A stretch of DNA of 64,000 bases from Bryobacterales bacterium (GTDB lineage Bacteria > Acidobacteriota > Terriglobia > Bryobacterales > Bryobacteraceae). Location of the stretch: positions 248,001 through 312,000 of the forward strand of contig JADJOP010000001.1 in NCBI GenBank assembly GCA_016713735.1. Direction: 5' to 3'. The notes beneath the pieces were generated by a model. It saw nothing but the letters and a program-made list of their open reading frames with translations. It was not told the DNA's origin and did no database searches. Below, one piece after another: positions 9,494 to 18,342 of the stretch; the first letter of the stretch is position 1, and each line of letters opens with the position of its first letter. The translations under genes were made by a program, and so were the position numbers.

Positions 9494-10750
9494 ATGAATA
9501 ACTTCAACGAACTCTCTTTGTGTCCTGCCTTGCAGGCCAACCTTACCCGGCACGGCTTTAGCATTCCTACGCCCGTGCAAGCCCAGTCCATTCCCCCTGC
9601 GCTCGAAGGCCGCGACGTGGTCGCCACCGCCCAAACCGGCACCGGCAAGACCCTCGCCTTCCTGCTCCCCATGGTGCAGAGCTTCCTCGCCAAGACCGTC
9701 ACGAAGGGCGCCCAAGCCGTCGTGCTCAGCCCGACGCGCGAACTCGCCATCCAGATCCACGAGACCTTCCAACTTCTCACCCAGGGTACCCAACTGCGCG
9801 CCGCTATCGTCGTCGGCGGCATGAACGAAAACAAGCAACTGCACCAGATCCGACAGGGCGCGCAGGTGCTCATCGCCACCCCCGGCCGCCTCTGCGACTT
9901 CCTCCAGCGCAACCTCGTCCAGATGGACCGCGTCCGCTTCTTCGTCCTCGATGAGGCCGACCGGATGCTCGATATGGGCTTCCTGCCCTCCATCAAGACC
10001 ATCCTCAAGACCGTGCCCACCAATCGCCAGACGCTCTTCTTCTCGGCCACCATCGAGAAGTCGGTGGCCCACCTGGTGGAGTCGCATGTGAAGAACCCGG
10101 CCCGTGTCGCCATCGGCTCGGTCTCCAAGCCCACCGAACAGGTGGACCTGCACGTGTACGAGGTCGACAACGACCGCAAGCTGCCCCTGCTCGCCCACCT
10201 GCTCGAACAGAGCGAGGGATCCTTCCTCGTCTTCTCGCGCACCAAGCACGGCACGGACCGCCTGGCCAAGAACCTCTCGCGCTTCGGCATCAAAGCGGCC
10301 CGCATCCACGGCAACCGCAGCCAGAGCCAGCGCAACCAGGCCCTGGACGCCTTCAAGTCAGGCGAATACCGCGTGCTGGTGGCCACCGACGTCGCCGCCC
10401 GCGGCATTCACGTCGACAACATCTCGCATGTGGTGAACTTCGACCTGCCCCAGGCGCCGGAAGACTTCATCCACCGCATTGGCCGCACCGGCCGCGCCGG
10501 TCTGCGCGGCGTTGCCTCCTCGTTCCATGGCCGCTCCGAGCGCCAGGAGATCCGCCGCATTGAGCGCACGCTCGGCGTCCAGCTCCAGGCCAAGCCCCTG
10601 CCCGCCGCCCTGCCTGAGCCGAAACATGCCGCCATTGAGTTCGTCGACGAGAAGGTCGTCGTGCTGAACCGCCGCGGCAACGGCGGCTACGGCCGGCCTG
10701 CCACCAAGAGCTTCGTCCCGCGCCGCCACAAGCGGCCCGCCGCGCGCTAG
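9494..10750 (+). CDS. rhlE: DEAD-box ATP-dependent RNA helicase, RhlE type
   Basis: A 418-residue cytoplasmic RNA helicase. It shows the Q-motif (FSIPTPVQAQSIP), motif I AQTGTGKT (residues 46-53), PTRELA, TPGR, motif II DEAD (153-156), motif III SAT (184-186), ATDVAARGIHV and motif VI HRIGRTGRAG. The core is followed by a short basic C-terminal tail (RPATKSFVPRRHKRPAAR) that probably aids RNA contact, as in RhlE. The role inferred from the family is RNA remodelling in ribosome assembly or mRNA decay. The next gene starts 9 bases after the stop, so the two may be cotranscribed. Confidence 0.93.
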   Translation: MNNFNELSLCPALQANLTRHGFSIPTPVQAQSIPPALEGRDVVATAQTGTGKTLAFLLPMVQSFLAKTVTKGAQAVVLSPTRELAIQIHETFQLLTQGTQLRAAIVVGGMNENKQLHQIRQGAQVLIATPGRLCDFLQRNLVQMDRVRFFVLDEADRMLDMGFLPSIKTILKTVPTNRQTLFFSATIEKSVAHLVESHVKNPARVAIGSVSKPTEQVDLHVYEVDNDRKLPLLAHLLEQSEGSFLVFSRTKHGTDRLAKNLSRFGIKAARIHGNRSQSQRNQALDAFKSGEYRVLVATDVAARGIHVDNISHVVNFDLPQAPEDFIHRIGRTGRAGLRGVASSFHGRSERQEIRRIERTLGVQLQAKPLPAALPEPKHAAIEFVDEKVVVLNRRGNGGYGRPATKSFVPRRHKRPAAR

Positions 10751-10759
10751 CATCACAAC

Positions 10760-11722
10760 ATGGCCCTCGCCCTGCTGCTGGATCCTCTCTACAAGGACCA
10801 TCTCACCGGCCAGGGCCATCCCGAACAACCTGCACGGTACGAAGCCGTCACAAGGGCCCTCGAAAGCACTCACCTGCTCGAGGGCCTTTCCCGTATTACG
10901 CCGCGCGCGGCCAACGACGATGAGCTTGCGCTCGTCCACACCGCCGGCTATATCAAGACGGTTCGCGCCGAGGTGGGGGCGCTCAACGGCCGGCCGAACC
11001 TTGTGCGCGACCTTTCCACCGGCGACGTCACCTACTCGGCCCGCTCGCTCGATGTGGCGCTGAATGCCGCCGGCGGCGTCCTGAACGCAGTCGATTCCCT
11101 CTTTCAAGCCGCTGCCCGCAGGGCTTTTTGCGCCGTTCGTCCGCCGGGTCACCACGCCACGCCCAGCCGCGGCATGGGCTTCTGCCTGTTCAACAATGTC
11201 GCTCTCGCCGCCCGCCATGCCCAGAAGCGCCACGGCGCCGACCGCGTCCTGATCGTCGATTGGGACGTCCACCATGGCAACGGCACGCAGGACACCTTCT
11301 TTTCCGACGGCAGCGTGATGTTCTTCTCCACCCACCAGCACCCCTGGTATCCCGGCACCGGCATGGTGCACGAGACGGGGGAGGGCAGAGGCAAGGGCCG
11401 CATCCTGAACAGCCCTCTGCCGGCAGGCTCGGGAGGCGGGGAGATCATCGGCGCCGTGCGCGAGCGCCTGCTCCCGGCCGCGCGCGACTTCAAGCCCTCG
11501 CTCGTCATCGTTTCCGCCGGCTTCGATTCCCGCCTCGGCGATCCGCTCGGCCGCTTCCGCCTCACCGACGACGACTACGTGACTCTTACCAACCTCATGA
11601 TCGAGATCGCCGCCACCCACGCCGAGGGCCGCCTGCTCTCCGTGCTCGAAGGCGGTTACTCACTCGAAGGGCTTGCCGCCGGAGTCTCAGCCCACGTCCG
11701 GGCGCTGCGGGATTCCGCCTGA
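10760..11722 (+). CDS. Histone deacetylase family protein (acetylpolyamine/acetoin-utilisation-like)
   Basis: A 320-residue zinc hydrolase of the arginase/deacetylase fold. The active-site HH pair lies in RPPGHHATPS (H131, H132). Zinc ligands are expected in VDWDVHHGNGTQ (D169, H171) and in SAGFDSRLGDPLG, and a GGY motif (VLEGGYSLEGL) is present near the end. Bacterial relatives deacetylate acetylated polyamines or other small N-acetyl compounds; the substrate here is not determinable. The gene sits just behind rhlE. Its 3' end overlaps the convergent XRE gene by 36 bases. Confidence 0.92.
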   Translation: MALALLLDPLYKDHLTGQGHPEQPARYEAVTRALESTHLLEGLSRITPRAANDDELALVHTAGYIKTVRAEVGALNGRPNLVRDLSTGDVTYSARSLDVALNAAGGVLNAVDSLFQAAARRAFCAVRPPGHHATPSRGMGFCLFNNVALAARHAQKRHGADRVLIVDWDVHHGNGTQDTFFSDGSVMFFSTHQHPWYPGTGMVHETGEGRGKGRILNSPLPAGSGGGEIIGAVRERLLPAARDFKPSLVIVSAGFDSRLGDPLGRFRLTDDDYVTLTNLMIEIAATHAEGRLLSVLEGGYSLEGLAAGVSAHVRALRDSA

Positions 11723-11923
11723 TCCGTTCGAGCATTCCGGCTCGAAGATCTCCTCAATCCGCAGGTTGAACAGGCGGGCTAGGTCGAAGGCGAGAGGCAG
11801 GCTCGGATCGTATCGGCCCGTCTCGATGGCGTTCACCGTCTGACGCGACACCCGGAGTTTCTCAGCCAGCGCCGCCTGGCTCCAGTCGCGCTCTGCCCGC
11901 AACAGCCGGAGGCGGTTCTTCAC
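11687..11923 (-). CDS. XRE-family transcriptional regulator
   Basis: A 78-residue single-domain DNA-binding protein. Residues 1-65 form a Cro/C1-type helix-turn-helix (RLRLLRAERDWSQAALAEKL, then RVSRQTVNAIETGRYDPS). The tail LFNLRIEEIFEPE is typical of the compact YozG-like regulators. It is translationally coupled to the upstream membrane-protein gene by a four-base ATGA overlap. That pairing of a small XRE regulator with a multi-helix membrane protein is common in bacteria. It probably represses its own promoter, where a perfect 12-base palindrome lies. Confidence 0.9.
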   Translation of the reverse strand: MKNRLRLLRAERDWSQAALAEKLRVSRQTVNAIETGRYDPSLPLAFDLARLFNLRIEEIFEPECSNGSGGIPQRPDVG

Positions 11924-12390
11924 CGGTATCTCCTCGCCGCAACGATCAGCCCCACGCCTCGCACTGGCTCAGCCAGCAGCACCCACACCGGATGCGCCAC
12001 CCAGCCCGTGAAGATCGACACCGAGAAGAGGACAATGCCGCCCAGGACGACAAAGAGAAAGGCGATCAACACGGCCTCAAATTGGAGGCGTTGCGCCAGT
12101 TCGTCCAGTTCATGAACATAGCGGTAGAACGACCAACTGATATAGGCAAACGCAAGGGGTGTTCCGATTCCGGCCAGCCAGCGGCTCGTGCCGGTCCCGA
12201 GAAACGTATCCATGGCAATCCCGATGGCGACCGCCAGCACCAGAAGGCCGAGCGCACCATAGGCCCGCCGGTGATAGATCCGGGTCGCGGCACTGCCACT
12301 GCTCAGCGTCCCCAGCCAGAACATGGAACCCCACGGCCAGTGGCTGCCGGCGACGTCCGAGTCCGAGGAGCGGCGTGTCGTGTTGTACAT
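11920..12390 (-). CDS. Multi-pass membrane protein paired with the XRE regulator
   Basis: About 156 residues with four predicted membrane helices: YGALGLLVLAVAIGIAMD, WLAGIGTPLAFAYISWSFY, EAVLIAFLFVVLGGIVLF and WVLLAEPVRGVGLIVAA. I chose the internal ATG at 12390 because a good -35/-10 pair ends six bases before it, which would give a leaderless message. An in-frame ATG at 12417 would lie inside that promoter. Function is unknown. In similar pairs the membrane partner is of unknown function and cotranscribed with the regulator. Confidence 0.75.
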   Translation of the reverse strand: MYNTTRRSSDSDVAGSHWPWGSMFWLGTLSSGSAATRIYHRRAYGALGLLVLAVAIGIAMDTFLGTGTSRWLAGIGTPLAFAYISWSFYRYVHELDELAQRLQFEAVLIAFLFVVLGGIVLFSVSIFTGWVAHPVWVLLAEPVRGVGLIVAARRYR

Positions 12391-12396
12391 GGGATG

Positions 12397-12425
12397 ATGG
12401 TAAAGCAAGCTTTCCATTTAGTCAA
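12397..12425 (-). promoter_or_regulatory. Sigma-70-type promoter of the membrane protein/XRE operon
   Basis: On the minus strand, TTGACT (12425-12420) and TACCAT (12402-12397) are separated by exactly 17 bases. The expected transcription start falls on or next to the A of the ATG at 12390, which implies a leaderless transcript. Confidence 0.6.
12402..12413. promoter_or_regulatory. Candidate operator: perfect palindrome in the promoter spacer
   Basis: AAAGCAAGCTTT reads as AAAGC-AA-GCTTT, two five-base arms around a two-base centre. It lies almost entirely between the -10 and -35 elements of the promoter driving the XRE regulator. The position is ideal for autorepression; that role is inferred. 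Confidence 0.45.
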
Positions 12426-12507
12426 GTATTCTTTACGCCCGGTTGCACCGTGACCCTTGTCACTGCCCCCCAGCCATTCATCGCGCATGCTGGGTGTGGA
12501 GATCGCC

Positions 12508-13227
12508 ATGACCACCCTACAGCCGGAAACCACCGTTGCCGAAATCGCCGCCGAGTCCCTTGCCGCGATCGGCGTCTTTGAACGCTTGGGCATCGACTAT
12601 TGCTGCGGCGGAAAGCGGCCCCTCGCGGAAGCGTGCAAGCAGAAGGGCTACCGCGTCGAGGACGTCGAGCGTGAATTGGCAACAGCCTCCGCCAAGTCAT
12701 CCACGTCGGATGTGGACTGGAACACCGCTCCGCTGCCGGCGCTGATCGATCACATCGTGAACACGCACCATGTCTATCTCAAGCGCGAACTGCCGCTGCT
12801 CTCGGCCCGCCTGGCCAAGGTCCACAGCGTCTACTCGCAGCGCCTTCCCGGTGAACTCGACGGCCTGCCCGAGGTGTTCGAGGGCCTCCGCGCCGAGTTA
12901 GACTCGCACCTGATGAAGGAGGAGGTCATTCTCTTCCCCGCCATTCGCGCCAAAGTCGCCGAGCGCGAAACGGGTGTCCCCGCCCCGCCCACCTGCTTCG
13001 GCACCATCGCCGCCCCGATCATGCAGATGGAGCATGAGCACGAGGAAGCCGGCGCCGCACTGGTCCGCATCCGCGACCTGACGCACAACTTCGTCATTCC
13101 GGACTACGCCTGCTCCACCTACCGCGCGCTGATTCTGGGCCTGGAAGAGCTGGAACTCGACCTGCACCGGCACATCCACCTGGAGAACAACATCCTGCAC
13201 CGCAGGGCCCAGCTGTTGTCCGCTTAA
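12508..13227 (+). CDS. ric: Iron-sulfur cluster repair di-iron protein (RIC; ScdA/YtfE family)
   Basis: A 239-residue cytoplasmic protein. The N-terminal ScdA_N domain (about residues 5-60) carries the diagnostic double cysteine in DYCCGGKRPL (C32, C33). The hemerythrin-like domain supplies di-iron ligands in DHIVNTHHVYLKRELP, HLMKEEVILFP, MEHEHEEAG and DLHRHIHLENNILH. The family repairs Fe-S centres damaged by nitric oxide or oxidative stress. I chose the ATG at 12508, which has GGAG just upstream and begins the conserved domain; in-frame upstream starts (12457, 12487) add non-conserved residues. A hairpin terminator follows. Confidence 0.92.
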   Translation: MTTLQPETTVAEIAAESLAAIGVFERLGIDYCCGGKRPLAEACKQKGYRVEDVERELATASAKSSTSDVDWNTAPLPALIDHIVNTHHVYLKRELPLLSARLAKVHSVYSQRLPGELDGLPEVFEGLRAELDSHLMKEEVILFPAIRAKVAERETGVPAPPTCFGTIAAPIMQMEHEHEEAGAALVRIRDLTHNFVIPDYACSTYRALILGLEELELDLHRHIHLENNILHRRAQLLSA

Positions 13228-13265
13228 TCCACTTCTTCTGCACCCATACTGCTCCACAAATGCAC

Positions 13266-13302
13266 CGACGGCGCCCAGGTTTCCCTGGACGCCGTCGTTT
13301 TC
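13266..13302 (+). terminator. Rho-independent terminator after ric
   Basis: Arms 13266-13279 and 13284-13297 form a 14-position stem with a single C-A mismatch and a TTTC loop. TTTT follows. The other strand has no T-run, so it acts for the plus-strand gene. Confidence 0.8.
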
Positions 13303-13338
13303 CCCAACCAAAGGGAGGTGCAAAGCTGATTGTGCGGC

Positions 13339-14344
<1,006 letters not shown>

Positions 14345-14346
<2 letters not shown>

Positions 14347-15169
14347 GAATTGTGTGGATCTCCTTGGGGGTGTCTCTACCAGTCTAGCAATCCGCCTTCC
14401 ATCCGTTTGGGCGCGGGTGCCTCTACTGCTCCTAGTTCTGTCCCTGCCCCTACTTTCTCAACAGCAGATTGCCTACACCACGGGCCCCAATGGGCCACTT
14501 GTCTTGGATTTCTACAACGGACCGGGTCCAACTCCAGCCCCTGCCGTAATCCTCCTCCACGGTGGCGGGCTCACTGAGGGCACGTCTCGCTCTCCGGACA
14601 CGGCGCGTCTCGCACTCTTCCTTCAATCGACCGGCTTTGCTGTGTTTTCCGTCAACTACCGGCTTGCTCCCGAAGCCGAATTCCCGGCCGCCGTCCAGGA
14701 TGTGGCGTCTGCCGCCCACTGGGTGCGCACCCACACCCGCGACTACGGGGTGGATGCGCGGCGCGTGGCCTTGGTCGGCATCGGAGAGGGCGGCTACCTG
14801 GCAGCGTTGTCGGCGGTGGGGGGCGCGCACGCCTCCGCGGTGGTCTCTCTGGCCGGCTGGTCGGATCTTCGCAATCAGCGGCTGCCCGAAGGGCTGCGGG
14901 CTTTTCTGGGGGTGGCGTCAATCGAATCGGCCTCCCCAGCCATGCACATCTCCGGGAAGGAACCACCCTTCCTGCTCGTGCATGGCGACGCCGACGAGGT
15001 GACCCCGCTTGAGCAGAGCGTCCACTTCCAGGCAGCGCTGCAGGCCGCGGGCGTACCCTGCCGCCTGCTCATTGTCGAAGGGGGCAGGCATGACACAGCC
15101 ACCTGGACGGGCCGGCCGTGGGAACGCGAAATGGTGGGCTGGCTGAAACGGGCCTTGTCGCGGAAGTAG
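14345..15169 (+). CDS. Secreted alpha/beta hydrolase (esterase/lipase type)
   Basis: About 274 residues. It shows the hormone-sensitive-lipase-like oxyanion motif HGGG (ILLHGGGLTEG), NYRLAPEAEFPAAVQD, the nucleophile region VALVGIGEGGYLAAL, FLLVHGDADEVTP with the acid, and the histidine in EGGRHDTATW. The nucleophile elbow reads GIGEG, so the usual GxSxG serine is replaced by glutamate. The N-terminal hydrophobic run PLLLLVLSLPLLSQQQ looks like a signal peptide. The start is uncertain: ATG 14345 overlaps the divergent gap start codon, and GTG 14417 would leave a very short signal. Without the serine, activity as an esterase is doubtful. Confidence 0.75.
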
Positions 15170-15176
15170 CGCCGGC

Positions 15177-15389
15177 TTAGCGGCTCATGCGTCCGGCCCA
15201 GCGGACAAACCGCAGCAGTTCACCGGCGTGGGCGCGGACGAAGGCGAGAAACACCGGCCGGCTGATCTCATCGGCATGGAGCCCCCAGTAGGTCTCAATC
15301 CGCCAGCGCAGGTAGGGACTGGCCCAGGGCCGCAGCCGGTACCCTTTGGCCGAACGCCAGAGGAAGGGAATCGCGCGGGCAAGATCCAT
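15177..15389 (-). CDS. Small basic protein, unknown function
   Basis: A 70-residue protein rich in Arg and aromatic residues (RLRPWASPYLRWRIETYWG, then GELLRFVRWAGRMSR), with no signal peptide or membrane helix. It starts 7 bases after the stop of the VWA gene on the same strand, so it is probably the last gene of that transcript. The tryptophan/arginine-rich core looks like a conserved small protein rather than a chance frame. No function can be assigned. Confidence 0.55.
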   Translation of the reverse strand: MDLARAIPFLWRSAKGYRLRPWASPYLRWRIETYWGLHADEISRPVFLAFVRAHAGELLRFVRWAGRMSR

Positions 15390-15396
15390 GCGGGCA

Positions 15397-16374
15397 CTAC
15401 ACCTTGGGAGGAGTGATGAGGGAACTGGTTCCCGGCACGCCCGACGGGGCAGCGCCCGCCGGCGCCGCCTGGTCCTTGGTGGCGTAATAGCCCGAACGGG
15501 TGCGGGCGACAGGGCGTCCAGGCCCCTTCACCTGCACCTTGATCTGCCGGAAGGTGCCGTCCAGGGCCTGCTCGGAGGGTGAGTAGGCCAGGATGTACTG
15601 GTTGCGGATCTCGTGCGCCACCTGGGTGGCGATCTCGTCGACGGCGGTCACCTCTTTGGGGAAGTAAGATAGCCCGCCGGAGGCCACAGTCAAGCCTTTC
15701 AGCGCACGCTCGGCGCGCTTGGCGGCCCGCTTATCCTCTTCGTTCAGCAGCCCGATGGTGTAGATGAGCACCTCCATCTGCTGCGCCTTGGTGATCAGCT
15801 TTTCGATGGTGTTGTTGGGCGAACTGCCGGTATCGTCGCCGTCACTCACCACGAGCAGGACCTTCTTATCCCTCTTGGCCTTCTCCTTGAGATAGTCCAT
15901 CGACATCGTCACGGCGTCGCGCATGGCCGTGCCGCCACGGGAATCGATGCGGGTCAGCCCCTCTTCGAGTTTCTTCACATCGTTGGTGAAGGTCACGTCG
16001 AGAAAGGCATCGTCGTTGAAATTAACGATGAACATTTCATCCTGCGGATTGGAGGCTTTCACCAGCGCCAGCGCCGCCTGGCCCACCTGGGTGCGCTTGT
16101 TGCGCATACTGCCAGAATTGTCGATCACCAGACCCATCGAAACCGGGACATCCTCGCGCCGGAAGAGCCGCAACTGCTGCGGCTGGCCGTTTTCGAGAAT
16201 GGTGAAGGCCTCGCGCCCGAGCGTCGTTACGAGGTGGCCGTCCTTGTCGAGCACAGTGGCATGCAACACCACCAGGCGTGTATCGCTGCGGAAAATCGGA
16301 TCCTGCGCGAAGGCGCCGGGAACGAGCGCCCCCGCGGCGGCCAGCAGCGCTTGGCGTCTATTGAGCAGGTGCAT
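15397..16374 (-). CDS. VWFA-related secreted protein, acidobacterial type
   Basis: A 325-residue exported protein. A short signal (RRQALLAAAGALVPGAFAQ) precedes a beta-rich region (DTRLVVLHATVLDKDGHLVTTL) and a von Willebrand factor A domain. The MIDAS motif DNSGSMRNK is present, as are the downstream GGTAMRDAV and VVSDGDDTGSSP elements. The C-terminus has the family signature (HEIRNQYILAYSPSEQALDG, then ARTRSGYYATKD). This architecture is the VWFA-related family that is strongly expanded in Acidobacteria; its function is unknown. It overlaps the preceding VWA gene by 17 bases, so the two are probably coexpressed paralogues. Confidence 0.9.
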   Translation of the reverse strand: MHLLNRRQALLAAAGALVPGAFAQDPIFRSDTRLVVLHATVLDKDGHLVTTLGREAFTILENGQPQQLRLFRREDVPVSMGLVIDNSGSMRNKRTQVGQAALALVKASNPQDEMFIVNFNDDAFLDVTFTNDVKKLEEGLTRIDSRGGTAMRDAVTMSMDYLKEKAKRDKKVLLVVSDGDDTGSSPNNTIEKLITKAQQMEVLIYTIGLLNEEDKRAAKRAERALKGLTVASGGLSYFPKEVTAVDEIATQVAHEIRNQYILAYSPSEQALDGTFRQIKVQVKGPGRPVARTRSGYYATKDQAAPAGAAPSGVPGTSSLITPPKV

Positions 16375-17389
16375 AGTATCCCGTCCTGAAATAGGCGCGC
16401 AGCGGCGGCAGCCCGCGCGGCTGTACGAGTTTCACTTCCACGCGGCGGTACTTGCCGTCGCGTTCCAGGTTCATGGGGGAGTAGCCGATGATGTACTGGC
16501 TGCGCAATTCCACTCCGATCTTGGCGGCGACGTCGGGCAGGTCGTTCAGATTTTCCACCGGGAAGTGGCGCCCGCCGGTCTGTTCGGCGAGTTCGTTCAG
16601 CATTCCGGGCCCGCTCAATTCCTCGGCCGTGCGCCCACGCGAACCCATCGGCTCGAAGATCCCAATCGCATAGATCTGGACGTCGCTTTCCCGCACCAGG
16701 TTGCGAATCTCGCTTTCGGTGTAGCGGCTGGAGTTGTCGCCGCCGTCGGAGAGAATGAGGATCGCCTTGCGCGGGTTCTTTGACTTCTTCATCTGCGCCA
16801 TCGCCAGGTAGACGCCGTCGAGAAGCGCCGTGCGGCCCTTCGCATTCGTAAACGCCAACCGGTTCTGGATCTCTTCCGTGTTGTGCGTCAGAGGCACGGT
16901 CAGCTCCGGCCGTTCGTTGAACGTCACCAGGAAAAACTCATCCTCCGGGTTCGAGGTGCGGAAAAACTGCGCCGCCGCCTGACGCGACTTATGCAGTTTA
17001 TTCCCCATCGAGCCGCTCATGTCAAACACCAGCCCAATGCTGAGCGGCGCTTCTTCCGAAGTGAAGCTGGCGATCTTCTGCTCCACCTTATCTTCAAAGA
17101 TGCGGAAGTGTTCCCTCTCCATCGCCGTCACCACCTGCCCCAGCGGCGTGGTGACCGTGACATTGATCTGCACCAGGTTCGTGTCGATGCGGATGTTCGG
17201 CGTGCGCCGCTCCTCCTTGGCCCCCGGCACTGGTTTTGGGGCGCGCGGCGTGATGGTGACCCGCGCATCGGGCGATTGCGGTTTTACCTCGGTGGGCTTC
17301 GGATCTTGCGCGGCAAACGCGGCGGCGGCGAAGCAGAGCACGGGGATAGCCGCCCACCGGTGAAGCCTGGTTTGCGTCGACACGTTCAT
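16358..17389 (-). CDS. VWFA-related secreted protein, acidobacterial type (first of pair)
   Basis: A 343-residue exported paralogue of the next gene. The signal peptide ends near AAAAFAAQDPK, and a Pro/Lys-rich linker follows. The MIDAS motif is DMSGSMGNK, with GRTALLDGVYLAM and ILSDGGDNSSRY behind it, then the family C-terminus (VELRSQYIIGYSPMNLERDG, AYFRTGYYAPAQ). I chose ATG 17389, preceded by GGGGAGAAG, rather than the upstream in-frame start at 17482, because the signal peptide begins here. Its 158-base upstream gap, shared with kdsB, should hold divergent promoters. Confidence 0.9.
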   Translation of the reverse strand: MNVSTQTRLHRWAAIPVLCFAAAAFAAQDPKPTEVKPQSPDARVTITPRAPKPVPGAKEERRTPNIRIDTNLVQINVTVTTPLGQVVTAMEREHFRIFEDKVEQKIASFTSEEAPLSIGLVFDMSGSMGNKLHKSRQAAAQFFRTSNPEDEFFLVTFNERPELTVPLTHNTEEIQNRLAFTNAKGRTALLDGVYLAMAQMKKSKNPRKAILILSDGGDNSSRYTESEIRNLVRESDVQIYAIGIFEPMGSRGRTAEELSGPGMLNELAEQTGGRHFPVENLNDLPDVAAKIGVELRSQYIIGYSPMNLERDGKYRRVEVKLVQPRGLPPLRAYFRTGYYAPAQ

Positions 17390-17562
17390 GCGTTCTTCTC
17401 CCCCCGCCAGACGGGGCCCTGCCGGCTCATTCCACCCGCTCGGCAAGCCCGCAACGAGCCCACCGGGGGGATGCGGAAACACGGCATTTTACCTGTGTTT
17501 CGCGCCTTCCTTCGCGATCCGCCCACAGTATAGCATGCGCTTTTTTTGTGGTAAGATCGAGC

Positions 17563-18321
17563 GTGCCTAGCAAGGTATTGGGTGTAATACCAGCCCGATT
17601 TGCCTCCAGCCGGTTCCCCGGAAAAGCCCTCGCCTCCCTCGCCGGAAAATCCATCCTGCAGCACGTCTACGAACGCGCCTGCCAGTCGCGCTACCTCTCC
17701 AAGGTCCTGATCGCCACCGACGACGAGCGCATCCGCTCGGCCGCGGCCGCCTTTGGCGCGCCGGTGCGCATGACGCGCGCCGATCATATTTCGGGCACCG
17801 ACCGGGTGGCCGAAGTCGCCTCCGCCGAGGAGTGTTCGATTGTCGTCAACATTCAAGGCGATGAACCTCTCATCGATCCCGCCGCGATCGACGCGGCGAC
17901 GCTTTCCTTATTAGACGATCAAACCGTGCCCATGGGCACATTGAAGAAGCGGATTGAGCGTGAAGAGGAGATTCTCAGCCCGCACGTCGTCAAAGTCGTG
18001 GTCAGCCGCGAGGGCAACGCCATCTATTTTTCGCGCAGCCCGATTCCCTATACCCGCGACGCGGCCTCGCTGGCGGAGGCCGGAACGGCCTACTTCAAAC
18101 ACATCGGTCTGTACGTCTACCGGCGCGATTTTCTCCTCAGCTACTCCTCGCTGCCGGTGGGCCCGCTCGAACTCGCCGAGCGGTTGGAGCAGTTACGCGC
18201 ACTGGAAAACGGCTACCCGATCCGGGTGGTCGAAACAGAATACGAATCGTTGGGCGTGGACACGCCGGAAGACCTGGCGAAAGTGGCGGCATTGTTCGCG
18301 CACACCCATCTCCCCATTTGA
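17563..18321 (+). CDS. kdsB: 3-deoxy-manno-octulosonate cytidylyltransferase (CMP-Kdo synthetase)
   Basis: About 252 residues. It activates Kdo with CTP for lipid A-core synthesis in the cytoplasm. The nucleotide-binding signature is VIPARFASSRFPGKAL, followed by IATDDERI, the magnesium motif NIQGDEPLIDP and YFKHIGLYVYRRDFL. The start is a GTG: 17563 gives a conventional N-terminus (PSKVLGVIPAR), while GTG 17548 would add five residues. pyrG starts 21 bases downstream and kdsA follows, so enzyme, CTP source and Kdo-8-phosphate synthase are physically linked. Confidence 0.95.
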   Translation: MPSKVLGVIPARFASSRFPGKALASLAGKSILQHVYERACQSRYLSKVLIATDDERIRSAAAAFGAPVRMTRADHISGTDRVAEVASAEECSIVVNIQGDEPLIDPAAIDAATLSLLDDQTVPMGTLKKRIEREEEILSPHVVKVVVSREGNAIYFSRSPIPYTRDAASLAEAGTAYFKHIGLYVYRRDFLLSYSSLPVGPLELAERLEQLRALENGYPIRVVETEYESLGVDTPEDLAKVAALFAHTHLPI

Positions 18322-18342
18322 CGAACGAGGACCTGGAAACGG

